64,000 nucleotides of DNA from the NCBI GenBank assembly GCA_040772045.1, contig JAXGYV010000011.1, positions 1-64,000 of the forward strand. Reading direction: 5' to 3'. Source of the DNA: JAXGYV01 sp040772045. GTDB lineage: Bacteria; Actinomycetota; Thermoleophilia; UBA2241. This document shows, piece after piece, positions 35,661-44,740 of the stretch. Made by a program: the position numbers and the translations under genes. Under the pieces are notes generated by a model that was not told where the DNA came from, ran no database searches, and worked only from the letters and a program-made list of their open reading frames with translations. Numbering within the stretch: position 1 is the first letter of the stretch; each line of letters begins with the position of its first letter.

Positions 35661-36002
35661 CTAGCCCTCGCCCTCTTCCGGCACGATGCAGATGAAAGTG
35701 AACCCCACATTGCCGGCCCTGAACTGGTGCTCGCGGCCGGCCGGCACCACAGCGCTGTCCCCCACGCTCAACTCGTGCTCCGTCCCGTCCAGCAGCAGTG
35801 TGCCGCGCCCATCGAGCACCAGGTTCACGTGCAGCCAGTCGTGCGAATGGCGCGGCGTGTAGCCACCGGGGGCCAGCTCGAACACCCGCATGGCCCAGCC
35901 GTCCCAACCATCCCCTGCCCGCACGGGCACTCGTTTGGTGACGCCCGCGGCACCTTCCATACGCACTTCAGCCATCTCCATCTGGCTCCGAGATCGAACC
36001 AT
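35661..36002 (-). CDS. Small cupin-domain protein
   Basis: A 113-residue single cupin domain: PGGYTPRHSHDWLHVNLVLDG with the metal-binding His-x-His pattern, then TLLLDGTEHELSVGDSAVV and VPAGREHQFRAGN with the final His. Such proteins may bind a metal and a small ligand, or serve as an enzyme, but no specific role can be given. ATG 36002 has AAAGGAGGAGC immediately upstream. Confidence 0.8.
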   Translation of the reverse strand: MVRSRSQMEMAEVRMEGAAGVTKRVPVRAGDGWDGWAMRVFELAPGGYTPRHSHDWLHVNLVLDGRGTLLLDGTEHELSVGDSAVVPAGREHQFRAGNVGFTFICIVPEEGEG

Positions 36003-36215
36003 GCTCCTCCTTTCGCAGAGCTCCTTTCGCAGGGCGTCAGATTACGTGACCGTGCCAGTCGCCGCGACCACCCGCGGGTGCGGGCACCCGGAACCGTCGA
36101 TACCCTAGCGCCCACTGGCTACTCCGGCCGTAGTACCCAGCCACGGACGGTACAGGCAATGCCGCAGGGCAGGTGGTGTGCCACCGGCGGCCACCGCGTG
36201 CCCTGCGGCGGCCGC

Positions 36216-36524
36216 TCATGCCTCCGGCCCCGGCGCTCCCAAGTCGCGCAGCTTCTGTAGGAACTCGTCCCGGTCGATCTCTCCGGCGGCGTAGCGACGC
36301 TTCACCACCGCCACGGCATCGTCGCCGACCGTCGTGGCCTGCACGATTTGCGGAGCGGCCATGCCGGCGTCACGCGGAGCGGCCACGCCGACGTCACGGC
36401 AGCCGCCGATCACGACCGAACGGATTACCCAGACTGCCAGGCCGAGCACGGCGAGCCAGAACACGGTCATGCCGGCGACCATGACCCAGCCACCCCACCA
36501 ACCGTCCCAAGTCCAGTGATACAT
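36216..36524 (-). CDS. SHOCT-domain small membrane protein
   Basis: A 102-residue protein: WTWDGWWGGWVMVAGMTVFW starts a single hydrophobic stretch that runs to LAVWVIRSVV, then a linker, and the C-terminal SHOCT motif VVKRRYAAGEIDRDEFLQKL. SHOCT domains are short oligomerisation segments. The ATG at 36524 is preferred over 36548 because GCGAGGAC lies just upstream. Cellular role unknown. Confidence 0.82.
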   Translation of the reverse strand: MYHWTWDGWWGGWVMVAGMTVFWLAVLGLAVWVIRSVVIGGCRDVGVAAPRDAGMAAPQIVQATTVGDDAVAVVKRRYAAGEIDRDEFLQKLRDLGAPGPEA

Positions 36525-36622
36525 GGTGTCCTCGCGTGTCCGCTGCACACAAACACCGAGGTATTACCCCATGACATCGCATCCAACGCCAGTGGTGGCG
36601 GTGGTGTGTATGCTCGGCGAAA

Positions 36623-38440
36623 CTACGCCGACGGCGCGCGCAGACGCCGCACACCAACCGAGACCGACCCCGGTCCTACGTGTGCCATGAGCACGGGACC
36701 GGCGCGCACGATCGGCACCTCCGCTACGCCGAAGAGGCGACGCAGCTCCTGGGCGAGGTAGTCTGGCCACTCCCCCGCGCCGCTGTGCACGATCATCAGA
36801 CGCACCGGCGCGCCGGCAGCGAACTTGTCCACCCGCGAGGCGAGAGCGTGCAGAGCGCGACGAAATCCGACCGCGACACCCCCCTTGCCCGGCTTGCCCA
36901 TGCGGTCGAAGACGATCAGCGGTTTAAGGCGAAGGGCATCGATGACGCCGGCCGCACGCGGGCTCACGCGGCCGCCGCGTACCGCGTACTCGAGGGTCTG
37001 GACGGTACCGAAGACCGTGATGTCGTCGCGTACAGTATTCGCCAGCGACTCCAGTGCATCCAGATCCGCCCCTCCCGCGATACCCTCGCCCAGCGCCTCG
37101 AGCAGCAGCCCCGTGCCCACCGAGTTGGTACGCGAGTCGATTGCCCTGACGCGTACCGGGTCCACCGCCCGGGCGGCGGCGGCGGCCGCCTGCCACGTAC
37201 CGGACTGCGCCGCCGCGATGTGCACCGATACAACGCCGTCGCGATACTCGAGGAGCCGCTGATACGTCTCGCGGAAATCGCCCACCGGGGGCTGCGACGA
37301 GGTCGGCAGCAGCGGTGATTCGCGCAGACGGCGGGCGAATCCGTCGGCGGATATATCCACGCCATCGAGGTAGCTTTGTTCCCCGAAACTGATCGTGAGA
37401 GGCACGGTCACCAGGCCGAGCTCGAACGCCCTGCGCTCGGGCAGCTCGCACGTGCTATCCGCGACGAGCGCGATGCTGGCCTCGCGTGCCGAGATCTGCT
37501 GCAGCACCATGTCGTCGACCTTGGAACTCTCGATGACGCCGAATGCGGCCACCGCTTCGAGGAAGCGCTGCGGCTCGTTGGTGTGAACGTGAACACGCAG
37601 GCGGTCTTCTCCGCCAGCCACCACCAGCGACTCGCCCAGGTCCGAGATGGCGGCCACGAGCGCCGAGCGATTCACACCACGGCCGGCCGCCGACACAAGG
37701 GCCTCAGCGCAGAAGCGAAAACGCTCGTCGGCCTCAGCGTGTGCGCGCGTCATGGACGCCGCCCCGCGGGGAGCCGGCTCCACGAACAGCTCCTCCGGCT
37801 CCTTGCCTCCCCGCAGCATCTCCGACACGCCCTCGAGGAAGTACACAAACCCCTGTCCACCAGCGTCCACCACATGGCTGCGCGCTAGGATCTCGAGCTG
37901 GCGCGGCGTGTTCGCCAGCGCGTCCCGCGCGGCCTGCAGGCCATGGTGAAGGAGCTGCGCGAATCCACTCGCCGAGGCCGCTCGCTCGCGCAACGCATGC
38001 GCCCATACACGCAGCACCGACAGGATGGTCCCTTCCCTTGGGTTCGCCAGGGCCGCATAGGCCGACTCCATACCGCGCTGCGTGGCCAGAGCGAACTCCG
38101 CGGTCGACACGTGCGCCGCGGTATCGAACGCCGCCGCCAACCCGTGGAGAAACTGGGCGACGATGGCCCCCGAGTTGCCCCGCGCGCCGTCGAGCGCCCC
38201 GTCCGCGGCCACCCGCGCGGCGGCGCCCACGGACTCTGGCACATCGTCCCCGAGCCGTGAGGCGGCCGCCCGAAACGTGGCCGCCAAGTTGGCCCCTGTG
38301 TCGGCGTCGGGGACGGGGAACACGTTGATGCGATTCAGTTCTTCCTGCGAGCGCATCACGGCGAGGGTTCCCGCGCGCATCACGCGGGCGAAGTGCCGCC
38401 CTCCGAGTGCCTGAAAATCATCGGGCGCTTCGCGTTGCAT
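36623..38440 (-). CDS. DhaL-DegV fusion (fatty-acid-kinase-like FakA-FakB fusion)
   Basis: A 605-residue protein. Residues ~1-200 are a DhaL (DAK2) ATP-binding domain with INVFPVPDADTGANLAATF and DGARGNSGAIVAQFLHGL. Residues ~235-310 match the middle domain of FakA (GVNRSALVAAISDLGESLVV, RLRVHVHTNEP). From ~318 a DegV domain follows with IALVADSTCELP, LPTSSQPPVGDFRETYQ and HIAAAQSGTWQAA. In firmicutes FakA (kinase) and FakB (DegV, fatty-acid binding) are separate proteins that phosphorylate exogenous fatty acids. Here both are one chain. ATG 38440 has GAGGAAGG upstream. Confidence 0.88.
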   Translation of the reverse strand: MQREAPDDFQALGGRHFARVMRAGTLAVMRSQEELNRINVFPVPDADTGANLAATFRAAASRLGDDVPESVGAAARVAADGALDGARGNSGAIVAQFLHGLAAAFDTAAHVSTAEFALATQRGMESAYAALANPREGTILSVLRVWAHALRERAASASGFAQLLHHGLQAARDALANTPRQLEILARSHVVDAGGQGFVYFLEGVSEMLRGGKEPEELFVEPAPRGAASMTRAHAEADERFRFCAEALVSAAGRGVNRSALVAAISDLGESLVVAGGEDRLRVHVHTNEPQRFLEAVAAFGVIESSKVDDMVLQQISAREASIALVADSTCELPERRAFELGLVTVPLTISFGEQSYLDGVDISADGFARRLRESPLLPTSSQPPVGDFRETYQRLLEYRDGVVSVHIAAAQSGTWQAAAAAARAVDPVRVRAIDSRTNSVGTGLLLEALGEGIAGGADLDALESLANTVRDDITVFGTVQTLEYAVRGGRVSPRAAGVIDALRLKPLIVFDRMGKPGKGGVAVGFRRALHALASRVDKFAAGAPVRLMIVHSGAGEWPDYLAQELRRLFGVAEVPIVRAGPVLMAHVGPGSVSVGVRRLRAPSA

Positions 38441-38454
38441 CGCCACGACCTTCC

Positions 38455-39249
38455 TCACCGCGCCCCGCGCCGCGGCGGCAGCGGGACGAACATGCTGGTG
38501 GTCCGCTGGTAGTCGCGGTAATCCTCGCCGCGACTGGCCAACGCCTGCTTTTCGGTCGCCGGAATGCCCGTGACGCGGAAGAGGAAGAAGAAGATCACCG
38601 CCGGTCCGATGAGGGTCGCCAGCCACCACCAGCCGGCACCAACTCCCATGAGAACGTACACCCACCAGTGCAGCCACTCGAAGAAGTAGTTCGGGTGCCT
38701 CGAGTAGCGCCACAGGCCGACGCGGCAGGTCTTGCCCTTGTTGGCCGGGTCGGCGCGAAAGCGAGCGAGCTGACGGTCCGCGGACCACTCGCCGCTCACG
38801 GCGACGACCCACACCGCCAGTCCGGCGTACTGCCATCCTCCGAGCGAGGGCGCCCGCTGCGTCGCCACCACCAGCATCGGCAGCGAGAGGATAGTATCGA
38901 GGAGTCCCTGGACCTGAAAGAACACCAAGAACCGCCACTGCGCACGCTCGCCCCACCGGGCGCGCAGCGTCTGATACCGCCCGTCCTCAGGTTTGCCACG
39001 GATGCGATCGACATAGACGTACGTGGCCAGCCGCAGCGACCACAGGCCGGCGACCGTGGCCACCAGCGCGCGGTACGGGCCGGTGCCACTGGCGAACACG
39101 CCGTAGAGCACGGCCAGCATCCCCAGGCCGGCCGCCCACCCCACATCGACGATACCCGCATCGGAAGTGGTCCGCTGCACGAGCCACAACGCGGTCATCA
39201 TTACCGCGACGAGCGCCCAACCGATGAGGACGAGAGACCACGCAGCCAT
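38455..39249 (-). CDS. DUF1295 membrane protein (steroid 5-alpha-reductase/ICMT-like)
   Basis: A 264-residue membrane protein with about seven segments. The C-terminal motif RVGLWRYSRHPNYFFEWLHWW is the signature of the DUF1295 / isoprenylcysteine methyltransferase-like group, which binds a nucleotide cofactor. EDYRDYQRTTSMFVPLPPR ends the protein. It may reduce or methylate a lipid, but the substrate is unknown. It ends 14 bases before the DhaL-DegV gene begins, so they are probably co-transcribed. Confidence 0.87.
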   Translation of the reverse strand: MAAWSLVLIGWALVAVMMTALWLVQRTTSDAGIVDVGWAAGLGMLAVLYGVFASGTGPYRALVATVAGLWSLRLATYVYVDRIRGKPEDGRYQTLRARWGERAQWRFLVFFQVQGLLDTILSLPMLVVATQRAPSLGGWQYAGLAVWVVAVSGEWSADRQLARFRADPANKGKTCRVGLWRYSRHPNYFFEWLHWWVYVLMGVGAGWWWLATLIGPAVIFFFLFRVTGIPATEKQALASRGEDYRDYQRTTSMFVPLPPRRGAR

Positions 39250-39284
39250 TGACTACAGCCGATCCGCCGGAACCGCCGTTCGGA

Positions 39285-39782
39285 TTACACCGGCAGCTTG
39301 CGAAGCGCCCGCGCCGCCGACTTGCGGACTATAGCATTCTCGTCGCGTAGCAACAGGCGAAGCCGGTCTCTTGCTCGCGGGTCGCCGATCTTACCCAACG
39401 CATCCGCAGCAAGGCGGCGGAGCAGGGCATCGGTATCGCGCAGGGCCTCCAGCAACACGGGCACGGCCTCTTTGGCGCGCATCTCGCCCAGTACGAAGGT
39501 GACGTCCTGCCGGCGGTGCACACTCTGCTTGTCGGTGTGCACCCAGATCATGTAGTCGATCGCCGGCCGTCCGACGAGCATGAGCCCTTCGCGTACCACA
39601 GCGAGCTTGCGGATGTTCTTGGTGCTCAGCTCGTCCACCATGAAGTCGAGCATCTCCTCGAGCCCCCGGCGAGCTCTCTCCCGCACCGCGGCATCTCGCT
39701 TGTACTTCGCGGCACGGATGAGTCCCTCAACGTTCCCGGCCATCTTGAGCCGTTCTACATCGGGTGGACCGAACAGGGTCAT
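39285..39782 (-). CDS. HEAT-repeat protein
   Basis: A 165-residue soluble protein. Repeats of the kind AVPVLLEALRDTDALLRRLAAD and RDRLRLLLRDENAIVRKSAA identify HEAT/PBS-lyase-type helices at residues ~100-165. The N-terminal part includes EMLDFMVDELSTKNIRKLAV. Such proteins are scaffolds; no partner is evident. ATG 39782 has GAGGAGAAAC upstream; a longer frame to 40064 is not supported. Confidence 0.75.
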   Translation of the reverse strand: MTLFGPPDVERLKMAGNVEGLIRAAKYKRDAAVRERARRGLEEMLDFMVDELSTKNIRKLAVVREGLMLVGRPAIDYMIWVHTDKQSVHRRQDVTFVLGEMRAKEAVPVLLEALRDTDALLRRLAADALGKIGDPRARDRLRLLLRDENAIVRKSAARALRKLPV

Positions 39783-39828
39783 ACGTTTCTCCTCGGCAGG
39801 CGACGGATGAACGCTACAGCACTGCGAT

Positions 39829-40779
39829 CTAGCTGAGTGAGTGTTCCTTGAACCAATCGAGCGTGATCCGCACTGCCTCTTCGTACGGGGTAAACTGGAA
39901 CTCGGGGAACTCGATGGCAAACCGCGTGCCATCCATGATCTGCGGCTGTTCGAAGCGATACCGGAACTCGTAGAACGACCGCATGTCGGGGTCGAAGATG
40001 CCCTCGAGGCGTAGACCCAGAGTGGAGACCCGACGGATGCGCGGCCGCAACCCGGCCGTCTCATAGACCATGTCGATGAGCGCTCGCGGCGTCAGCGGAG
40101 CTGGCCCAGGGACGTGCCACACGCGTCCATAGGCCTCTTCGCGCCGGCCCAGCTCGATGCACGCGCGGGCGGCGTCTTCCACGAACAAGAGGCTTCGCGG
40201 GATGTCCAGCCTACCGTACCAGCGCACTGGCTCGCCCGTGGATGCCCGTCGGAAGAGGCCTCCGTGGAAGCGCGTCAGGACACGAGGGCCAAACAGGTCG
40301 GGGAACCGCGGGATCACTACCTTGACGACCCCCGAGCGATGCGCTTTGCAGAGCATACTCTGGGTAGCGATACGCACCTTCCCCATTGGACCAACCGCCG
40401 CCAGCGGATGATCCTCGGTCACCGGTTGTCGCTGCGGCGGTCCATAAACGTAAACGGTGCCGGGTGACACGAGACGAGCGCCCGCCTCCTCGGCGGCCTT
40501 CACTATGTTCTCGGTGATCGGCAACCAGAGTTCCGCCCACTGCGAGAAACTCACCGTGATACAGCGATAGACGACGGTGGCGCCCTCCGCCGCCTCGATA
40601 GCCCGGCGGCGGTGGATCGGATCACAGAAGAAGACCTCGGCATGTGCCGGAAACGCGCTGCGTGCTATCTCGTCCTCGCGCACCACAGCCCGCACCGGCA
40701 CTCCGGCATCCGCAAGCTGACGCACGAGAGCGAATCCCACCGGACCGCTCGCACCGAAAACGACGTGAAGTTCCTTCAC
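39829..40779 (-). CDS. NAD-dependent epimerase/dehydratase family protein
   Basis: A 316-residue extended short-chain dehydrogenase fold. The nucleotide motif is VVFGASGPVGFALVRQL (Gly-x-x-Gly-x-x-Gly variant) at residue ~6. SPGTVYVYGPPQRQPVTEDH gives the usual S/T...Y region, although the classical YxxxK is not obvious; RSLLFVEDAARACI and GRVWHVPGP are family features. The substrate is unknown. It stands alone, with 391 gene-free bases upstream. Confidence 0.82.
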   Translation of the reverse strand: MKELHVVFGASGPVGFALVRQLADAGVPVRAVVREDEIARSAFPAHAEVFFCDPIHRRRAIEAAEGATVVYRCITVSFSQWAELWLPITENIVKAAEEAGARLVSPGTVYVYGPPQRQPVTEDHPLAAVGPMGKVRIATQSMLCKAHRSGVVKVVIPRFPDLFGPRVLTRFHGGLFRRASTGEPVRWYGRLDIPRSLLFVEDAARACIELGRREEAYGRVWHVPGPAPLTPRALIDMVYETAGLRPRIRRVSTLGLRLEGIFDPDMRSFYEFRYRFEQPQIMDGTRFAIEFPEFQFTPYEEAVRITLDWFKEHSLS

Positions 40780-41170
40780 AGTGAGCCCCCTCTCGGCCGC
40801 CCGGTCCGTTCACTATCGGCCGGTAGTCCATCGGTCGATACGAAGCTCTCGGCGCGAAGCTGGTGTTGCGTGTGCGACGGGCGCCAACGCCTGAGCGGAT
40901 GGGCGAGCAGAGAGCGACGAGGCTCCACGAGAGCAACGGCAGTGCTCAACAGGAATCGTCCGTCGCCCTCGCCTGGTGGACGCATGCCGACCAGGCACCC
41001 ACCAGGCCCTCACTCACTGGCCGCCGCCCCCTTGCTTCGAACGCAGAGATCATTCGCACGAGAGGAGCTTATCGGGCTCGGCCGCTGGGGACAAGGAACA
41101 TGGTCCACCGCGAACGCACGTGCGCGGCGGACGGCACATCTCCATCCTGCACAGTCACCCTAGAACCCGC
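40780..41170. other. Intergenic region between epimerase and helicase genes
   Basis: No convincing gene on either strand, although long G+C-driven open frames cross it. It should contain the divergent promoters of the epimerase (minus) and helicase (plus) genes. No clear element was recognised. Confidence 0.5.
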
Positions 41171-43777
41171 ATGGTCACCCTAGCTCTTTCAGCGGCAGTC
41201 CCGCACGATGCAACCGTGAGACGACGAGTCCTCTTTGACATTCCGACGGTCGCCATGTTGCACGCAGCGTGGCGCGCCCGCTACAGCTCCCCACCCCCAC
41301 CCACCATCACGATCGCGGACGACCATTCCTTCCACGCGCCCCCTTATCCCGACGAGCTGGCCCACGGCACCCCAGCACTTCTCTGGTGGAACGCAGATGC
41401 CGGCACGCTCCTGCGCCACGCCGACCACGTGCTTCGCCAGCTCGTCTATCCGCTCGCCTGCGGCGACCGCATTTTCTGGATCGCCTTCCCCTTTTCGGCC
41501 GAGCTGCTCGCTCCTCGTCCACTCACGCTCAACTCGCGGGCACTCCTCGACGTGGAAGATATCGGCCGGCTGCTCGCCTCGTGCTGTGCGACCTCATCAC
41601 CCATGGGTCATACCGGACTCCCACGAAGACCATCCCCTCCTTCTCGAACAGTCCCGTACCAGGCACTCCCCCTGGACCCAGATCTCGACCAGGCCCAACA
41701 GCAGGCGATCCTGCACCCCTTTGGCCCCCTCCGCGTGCTAGCACCCGCCGGGGCAGGAAAGACCAAGACCATGATCAATCGCATCAGCGCGCTCGTGGCG
41801 CAGGGAGTCCATCCGGGCAGCATCCTCTCCCTGGCCTTCAATACAAAGGCGGCCGAACAACTCGAGGAACGCCTGGGCCGCCTGGGCCTCCCCACCACCC
41901 GGCGGCTCGCCGATCGTACCGGCGTTCACTGCGCGACCTTCAACGCCTTCGGGCACCGCTATCTTTCCGAGGTCGTCAACCAACCATTCACGGTAGACGC
42001 AAGCGTCGCCGCCGAGGAACGTCTCGTGCACCAGGCCCTGTGGCGGCACCTCAAGCCACGCGGTGCTCAGCGCGACGCCCCACTCGAGAGCACCCTGAGC
42101 GCGGTCCTCGACGACCTCACCTGGAGAGCCCGCGAGCATCTGGCGGCTCTGCGCGCCGACTGCGCCGAAGTCGACATGCTCACGCTCCCCATCCCGCCCG
42201 CGCTGCGAGAGCAGCGCGGCGGGCCAAGCAGCCTGCCGTTCGGACGTGTTTTGCGCGACATCCGCGGCATGCAACAGCGCCGGCAAGCGATCTCGTTCGA
42301 CGACCAAGTCCACGCCTGTCTGCTGGACCTCCTCGCCAGGCCAGACCGCAGAGCGGCGTTCCAGCGCCAGTTCCGCCACGTGCTGGTCGACGAGTTCCAG
42401 GATCTCAACCGGGCACAACTGGCGCTAGTGGATGTCCTCTCGCGCCCGCACCGTAACCTGTTTGTCGTCGGCGACGACGATCAGCTCATCTACGGTTGGC
42501 GCTTCGCCCGTGTGGCGACCATCCTGAACTTCACCGATACCATGCCCTACACGCCCCACGCATCCAGCGTCATCCTCACGACGAACTACCGCTGTTCCCG
42601 AGAGGTGGTACGCCGCGCTTCACAGCTCATCGCCCACAACCACACCCGCGTCGAGAAAACCGTCCGCTGCCGTCCCGACGCCACGGAGGGCATGGTCGCC
42701 TTCGTCGCCTCCCCCAACTGGCCCCTCCGGGCCCAGGCGATTGCGGAGTTCATGGCCAACGAGCACGCGGCGCGATCCTGCCGGTGGCAAGATCTCGCGG
42801 TGCTCTGCCGCTACCGCTGTCAGCAGCCACTGGCGGTAGCGGCCCTGAATGCCGCGGGTATCCCCGCGTCGCTTCCCGAACCAGCACCGTTCGCTCATGG
42901 GCCTGGGGCGGAACTCCTGTGCCGCTGCTTACGTCTCTTGCAGGATCCCGCCAGAGACACTCAGCCGGATACCGCCGCCCTCGCTCGCTCGCTCGGGCTC
43001 AGTACCACCGTCCTCCTCCGCCGAGCACGCGACCTCCGCCGGTGGGTACGTACGGAGCAGCCGGCGGCGCGCGAGGTGGTGGCCACTGTCCTCAACGAAC
43101 TGCCGGTGGAATCCGCGGCCCTGCGCCGAGAGCGTCGCGGAGCGCAAGGTAGTGCCAGTGCCGCCGGCTCCAACGAAACGGGCGGCGCCACCAGGGCGCT
43201 AGCGGCGGCACAGCTGCTCAGCATGGATCATGGCAGCCTCGCCTCGTTTCTGTCTCTCTGGGAAGAGCTCACGTACCATCACGCCTCCCCCGCCGGCGCT
43301 GCCGGCCCCGCGGCGACGGCCCCCGCCGACGCTATCGCGGTCTCCACCATCCATGCCGCGAAAGGACGCGAATACGGCGCCGTGGCCATTCTCGACTACG
43401 CGACAGACCTCGCCGCGCTCGACCAAAACGACGCGGAGGAGGAGCGACGAGTCCTCTACGTCGCACTCACCCGCGCGCGGCACGACGCCCTCTTCACCGT
43501 CGATACCGCTAAGTGGGCACCTCACCCGTTTCTCCACGAGCTCGCCAACCCGCCCAGGCCAGCCGAATTGCCGGCGCTTCGCCGCCGGCTCGCCCACGCT
43601 GACCACCGTCTCACGGAACTCACGGCAACGGACCACCGCGGCGCCCAGAGTCGCCAGGACATCGGTGCACTACACCTGCACCGGCTCTCCCTCGCGAGCC
43701 GCCTCACCGAGCACCGCCTGTTCCGCCCGAGCAGCCGATTCGGTACCTTCCTCCGCGGGGGTGTTGTTCCGCGCTAA
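41171..43777 (+). CDS. UvrD/Rep-family DNA helicase with a long unrecognised N-terminal region
   Basis: An 868-residue superfamily 1A helicase. Motifs: Walker A LAPAGAGKTKTMINRI at residue ~190, FNTKAAEQL, CATFNAFGHRYL, HVLVDEFQDLNRAQL at ~403, VVGDDDQLIYGWRFA, TTNYRCSREVV, STIHAAKGREY and RRVLYVALTRARHDA. About 170 residues precede the first motif; in Rep/UvrD/PcrA there are usually fewer than 30. This part is Pro-rich and contains a hydrophobic aromatic segment (RIFWIAFPFSAELL). No nuclease domain was seen at the C-terminus. The ATG at 41171 was chosen because coding character starts near there; upstream is uncertain. The next plus-strand gene is a charged coiled-coil protein. Confidence 0.86.
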   Translation: MVTLALSAAVPHDATVRRRVLFDIPTVAMLHAAWRARYSSPPPPTITIADDHSFHAPPYPDELAHGTPALLWWNADAGTLLRHADHVLRQLVYPLACGDRIFWIAFPFSAELLAPRPLTLNSRALLDVEDIGRLLASCCATSSPMGHTGLPRRPSPPSRTVPYQALPLDPDLDQAQQQAILHPFGPLRVLAPAGAGKTKTMINRISALVAQGVHPGSILSLAFNTKAAEQLEERLGRLGLPTTRRLADRTGVHCATFNAFGHRYLSEVVNQPFTVDASVAAEERLVHQALWRHLKPRGAQRDAPLESTLSAVLDDLTWRAREHLAALRADCAEVDMLTLPIPPALREQRGGPSSLPFGRVLRDIRGMQQRRQAISFDDQVHACLLDLLARPDRRAAFQRQFRHVLVDEFQDLNRAQLALVDVLSRPHRNLFVVGDDDQLIYGWRFARVATILNFTDTMPYTPHASSVILTTNYRCSREVVRRASQLIAHNHTRVEKTVRCRPDATEGMVAFVASPNWPLRAQAIAEFMANEHAARSCRWQDLAVLCRYRCQQPLAVAALNAAGIPASLPEPAPFAHGPGAELLCRCLRLLQDPARDTQPDTAALARSLGLSTTVLLRRARDLRRWVRTEQPAAREVVATVLNELPVESAALRRERRGAQGSASAAGSNETGGATRALAAAQLLSMDHGSLASFLSLWEELTYHHASPAGAAGPAATAPADAIAVSTIHAAKGREYGAVAILDYATDLAALDQNDAEEERRVLYVALTRARHDALFTVDTAKWAPHPFLHELANPPRPAELPALRRRLAHADHRLTELTATDHRGAQSRQDIGALHLHRLSLASRLTEHRLFRPSSRFGTFLRGGVVPR

Positions 43778-43805
43778 CAGACCGATTCAGGCGCCGTGTC
43801 CACAG

Positions 43806-43845
43806 GTTCCCTCTCCACCTCTTGGGTTTCCTCTCCGTCTCTTGG
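43806..43845. repeat. Tandem 20-bp repeat (17 of 20 identical)
   Basis: Copies at 43806-43825 and 43826-43845 share the CCTCTCC and TCTTGG blocks. They are in the gap between the helicase gene and the coiled-coil gene. No role is evident. Confidence 0.5.
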
Positions 43846-44055
43846 CGAGAGATAATTGTCACAGTAACGTCTCAGGAGAGTCTCGCGTATGCAGCGCCAT
43901 GTCACTCACCTCGGCCTATCGCCTAGCGCCTCCTGGTCGTCGGCCGCGCCCTGGCTTTCACCTCGCTCATTCACAACCCGCGGTGTGCTCTCCCACGGCC
44001 CTCTCGCCGGGCCACACCCCTCACAGGCTGCGGCGACCACGTGGAGGCCTTCAAC

Positions 44056-44598
44056 ATGAGTACCGCCGGAAGCAGCCGAGACTGGGCGAGCCGCATGGGC
44101 GGCAAACCCACAACTGGACCCGGCGTGTCTCTCCCGCCGGGCATGGCGGAGCCGCTCCACGACACGGCGGAAGTGGACGAATACGTCACACAGACGACGC
44201 TAAAGGAAGACCAGCTCCTCGAGGCGATCCAGCGGCGCCGAGCAATCATCGCGGGCATCCGTTCGGGGGTCGAGCTCCAACGCTGTCTCACCATGCTTGC
44301 AGCGCTCGGCGAGCCGGAGAGCTTCGCCTCGCGCATCGCGTACCTCGAGAAACGTGTACACCGCGCAGGATGCAAGAGGCCGTCGCTCTTCGGTGGCTTC
44401 CGCCTGGGGACCGCACGCGAGGAGCGCGAGCTCCGCGATCTCGTCAAACGGCGCGATACAGCCGTCACACTCAGCGAGCGTGTCACCCTCCTTCAGCAAG
44501 ACCCCGACGCGCTCGTCCGTCACTTTGAGATGGAGACCAGCCGCCTCGAGGTACGGCTCCGCACGCTGCGTGAGCGCCGGCGGGCGAAGAGCACGTAA
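44056..44598 (+). CDS. Charged coiled-coil-like protein of unknown function
   Basis: A 180-residue soluble protein. The N-terminal 35 residues are Ser/Gly/Pro-rich and flexible; the rest is helical and highly charged (EDQLLEAIQRRRAIIAGIR, then EERELRDLVKRRDTAVTLSE, and a terminal RLEVRLRTLRERRRAK). A possible coiled coil covers residues ~45-75 and ~120-175. No family recognised. The ATG at 44056 has GGAGG 9 bases upstream. It follows the helicase gene by 278 bases and may share its transcript. Confidence 0.7.
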   Translation: MSTAGSSRDWASRMGGKPTTGPGVSLPPGMAEPLHDTAEVDEYVTQTTLKEDQLLEAIQRRRAIIAGIRSGVELQRCLTMLAALGEPESFASRIAYLEKRVHRAGCKRPSLFGGFRLGTAREERELRDLVKRRDTAVTLSERVTLLQQDPDALVRHFEMETSRLEVRLRTLRERRRAKST

Positions 44599-44740
44599 CG
44601 CCAACCCACCATACTCAGCCCCGCGCGACCTCCGACGGTCGACTCCCGCGGGCCCCATCGGAGATGATAGGGAGAGCGAGCGCACCTCCGGCCCGCGAGA
44701 GGGCTCCGGCAGCGCTGCGATCACGATCAGGAGGCACGGC

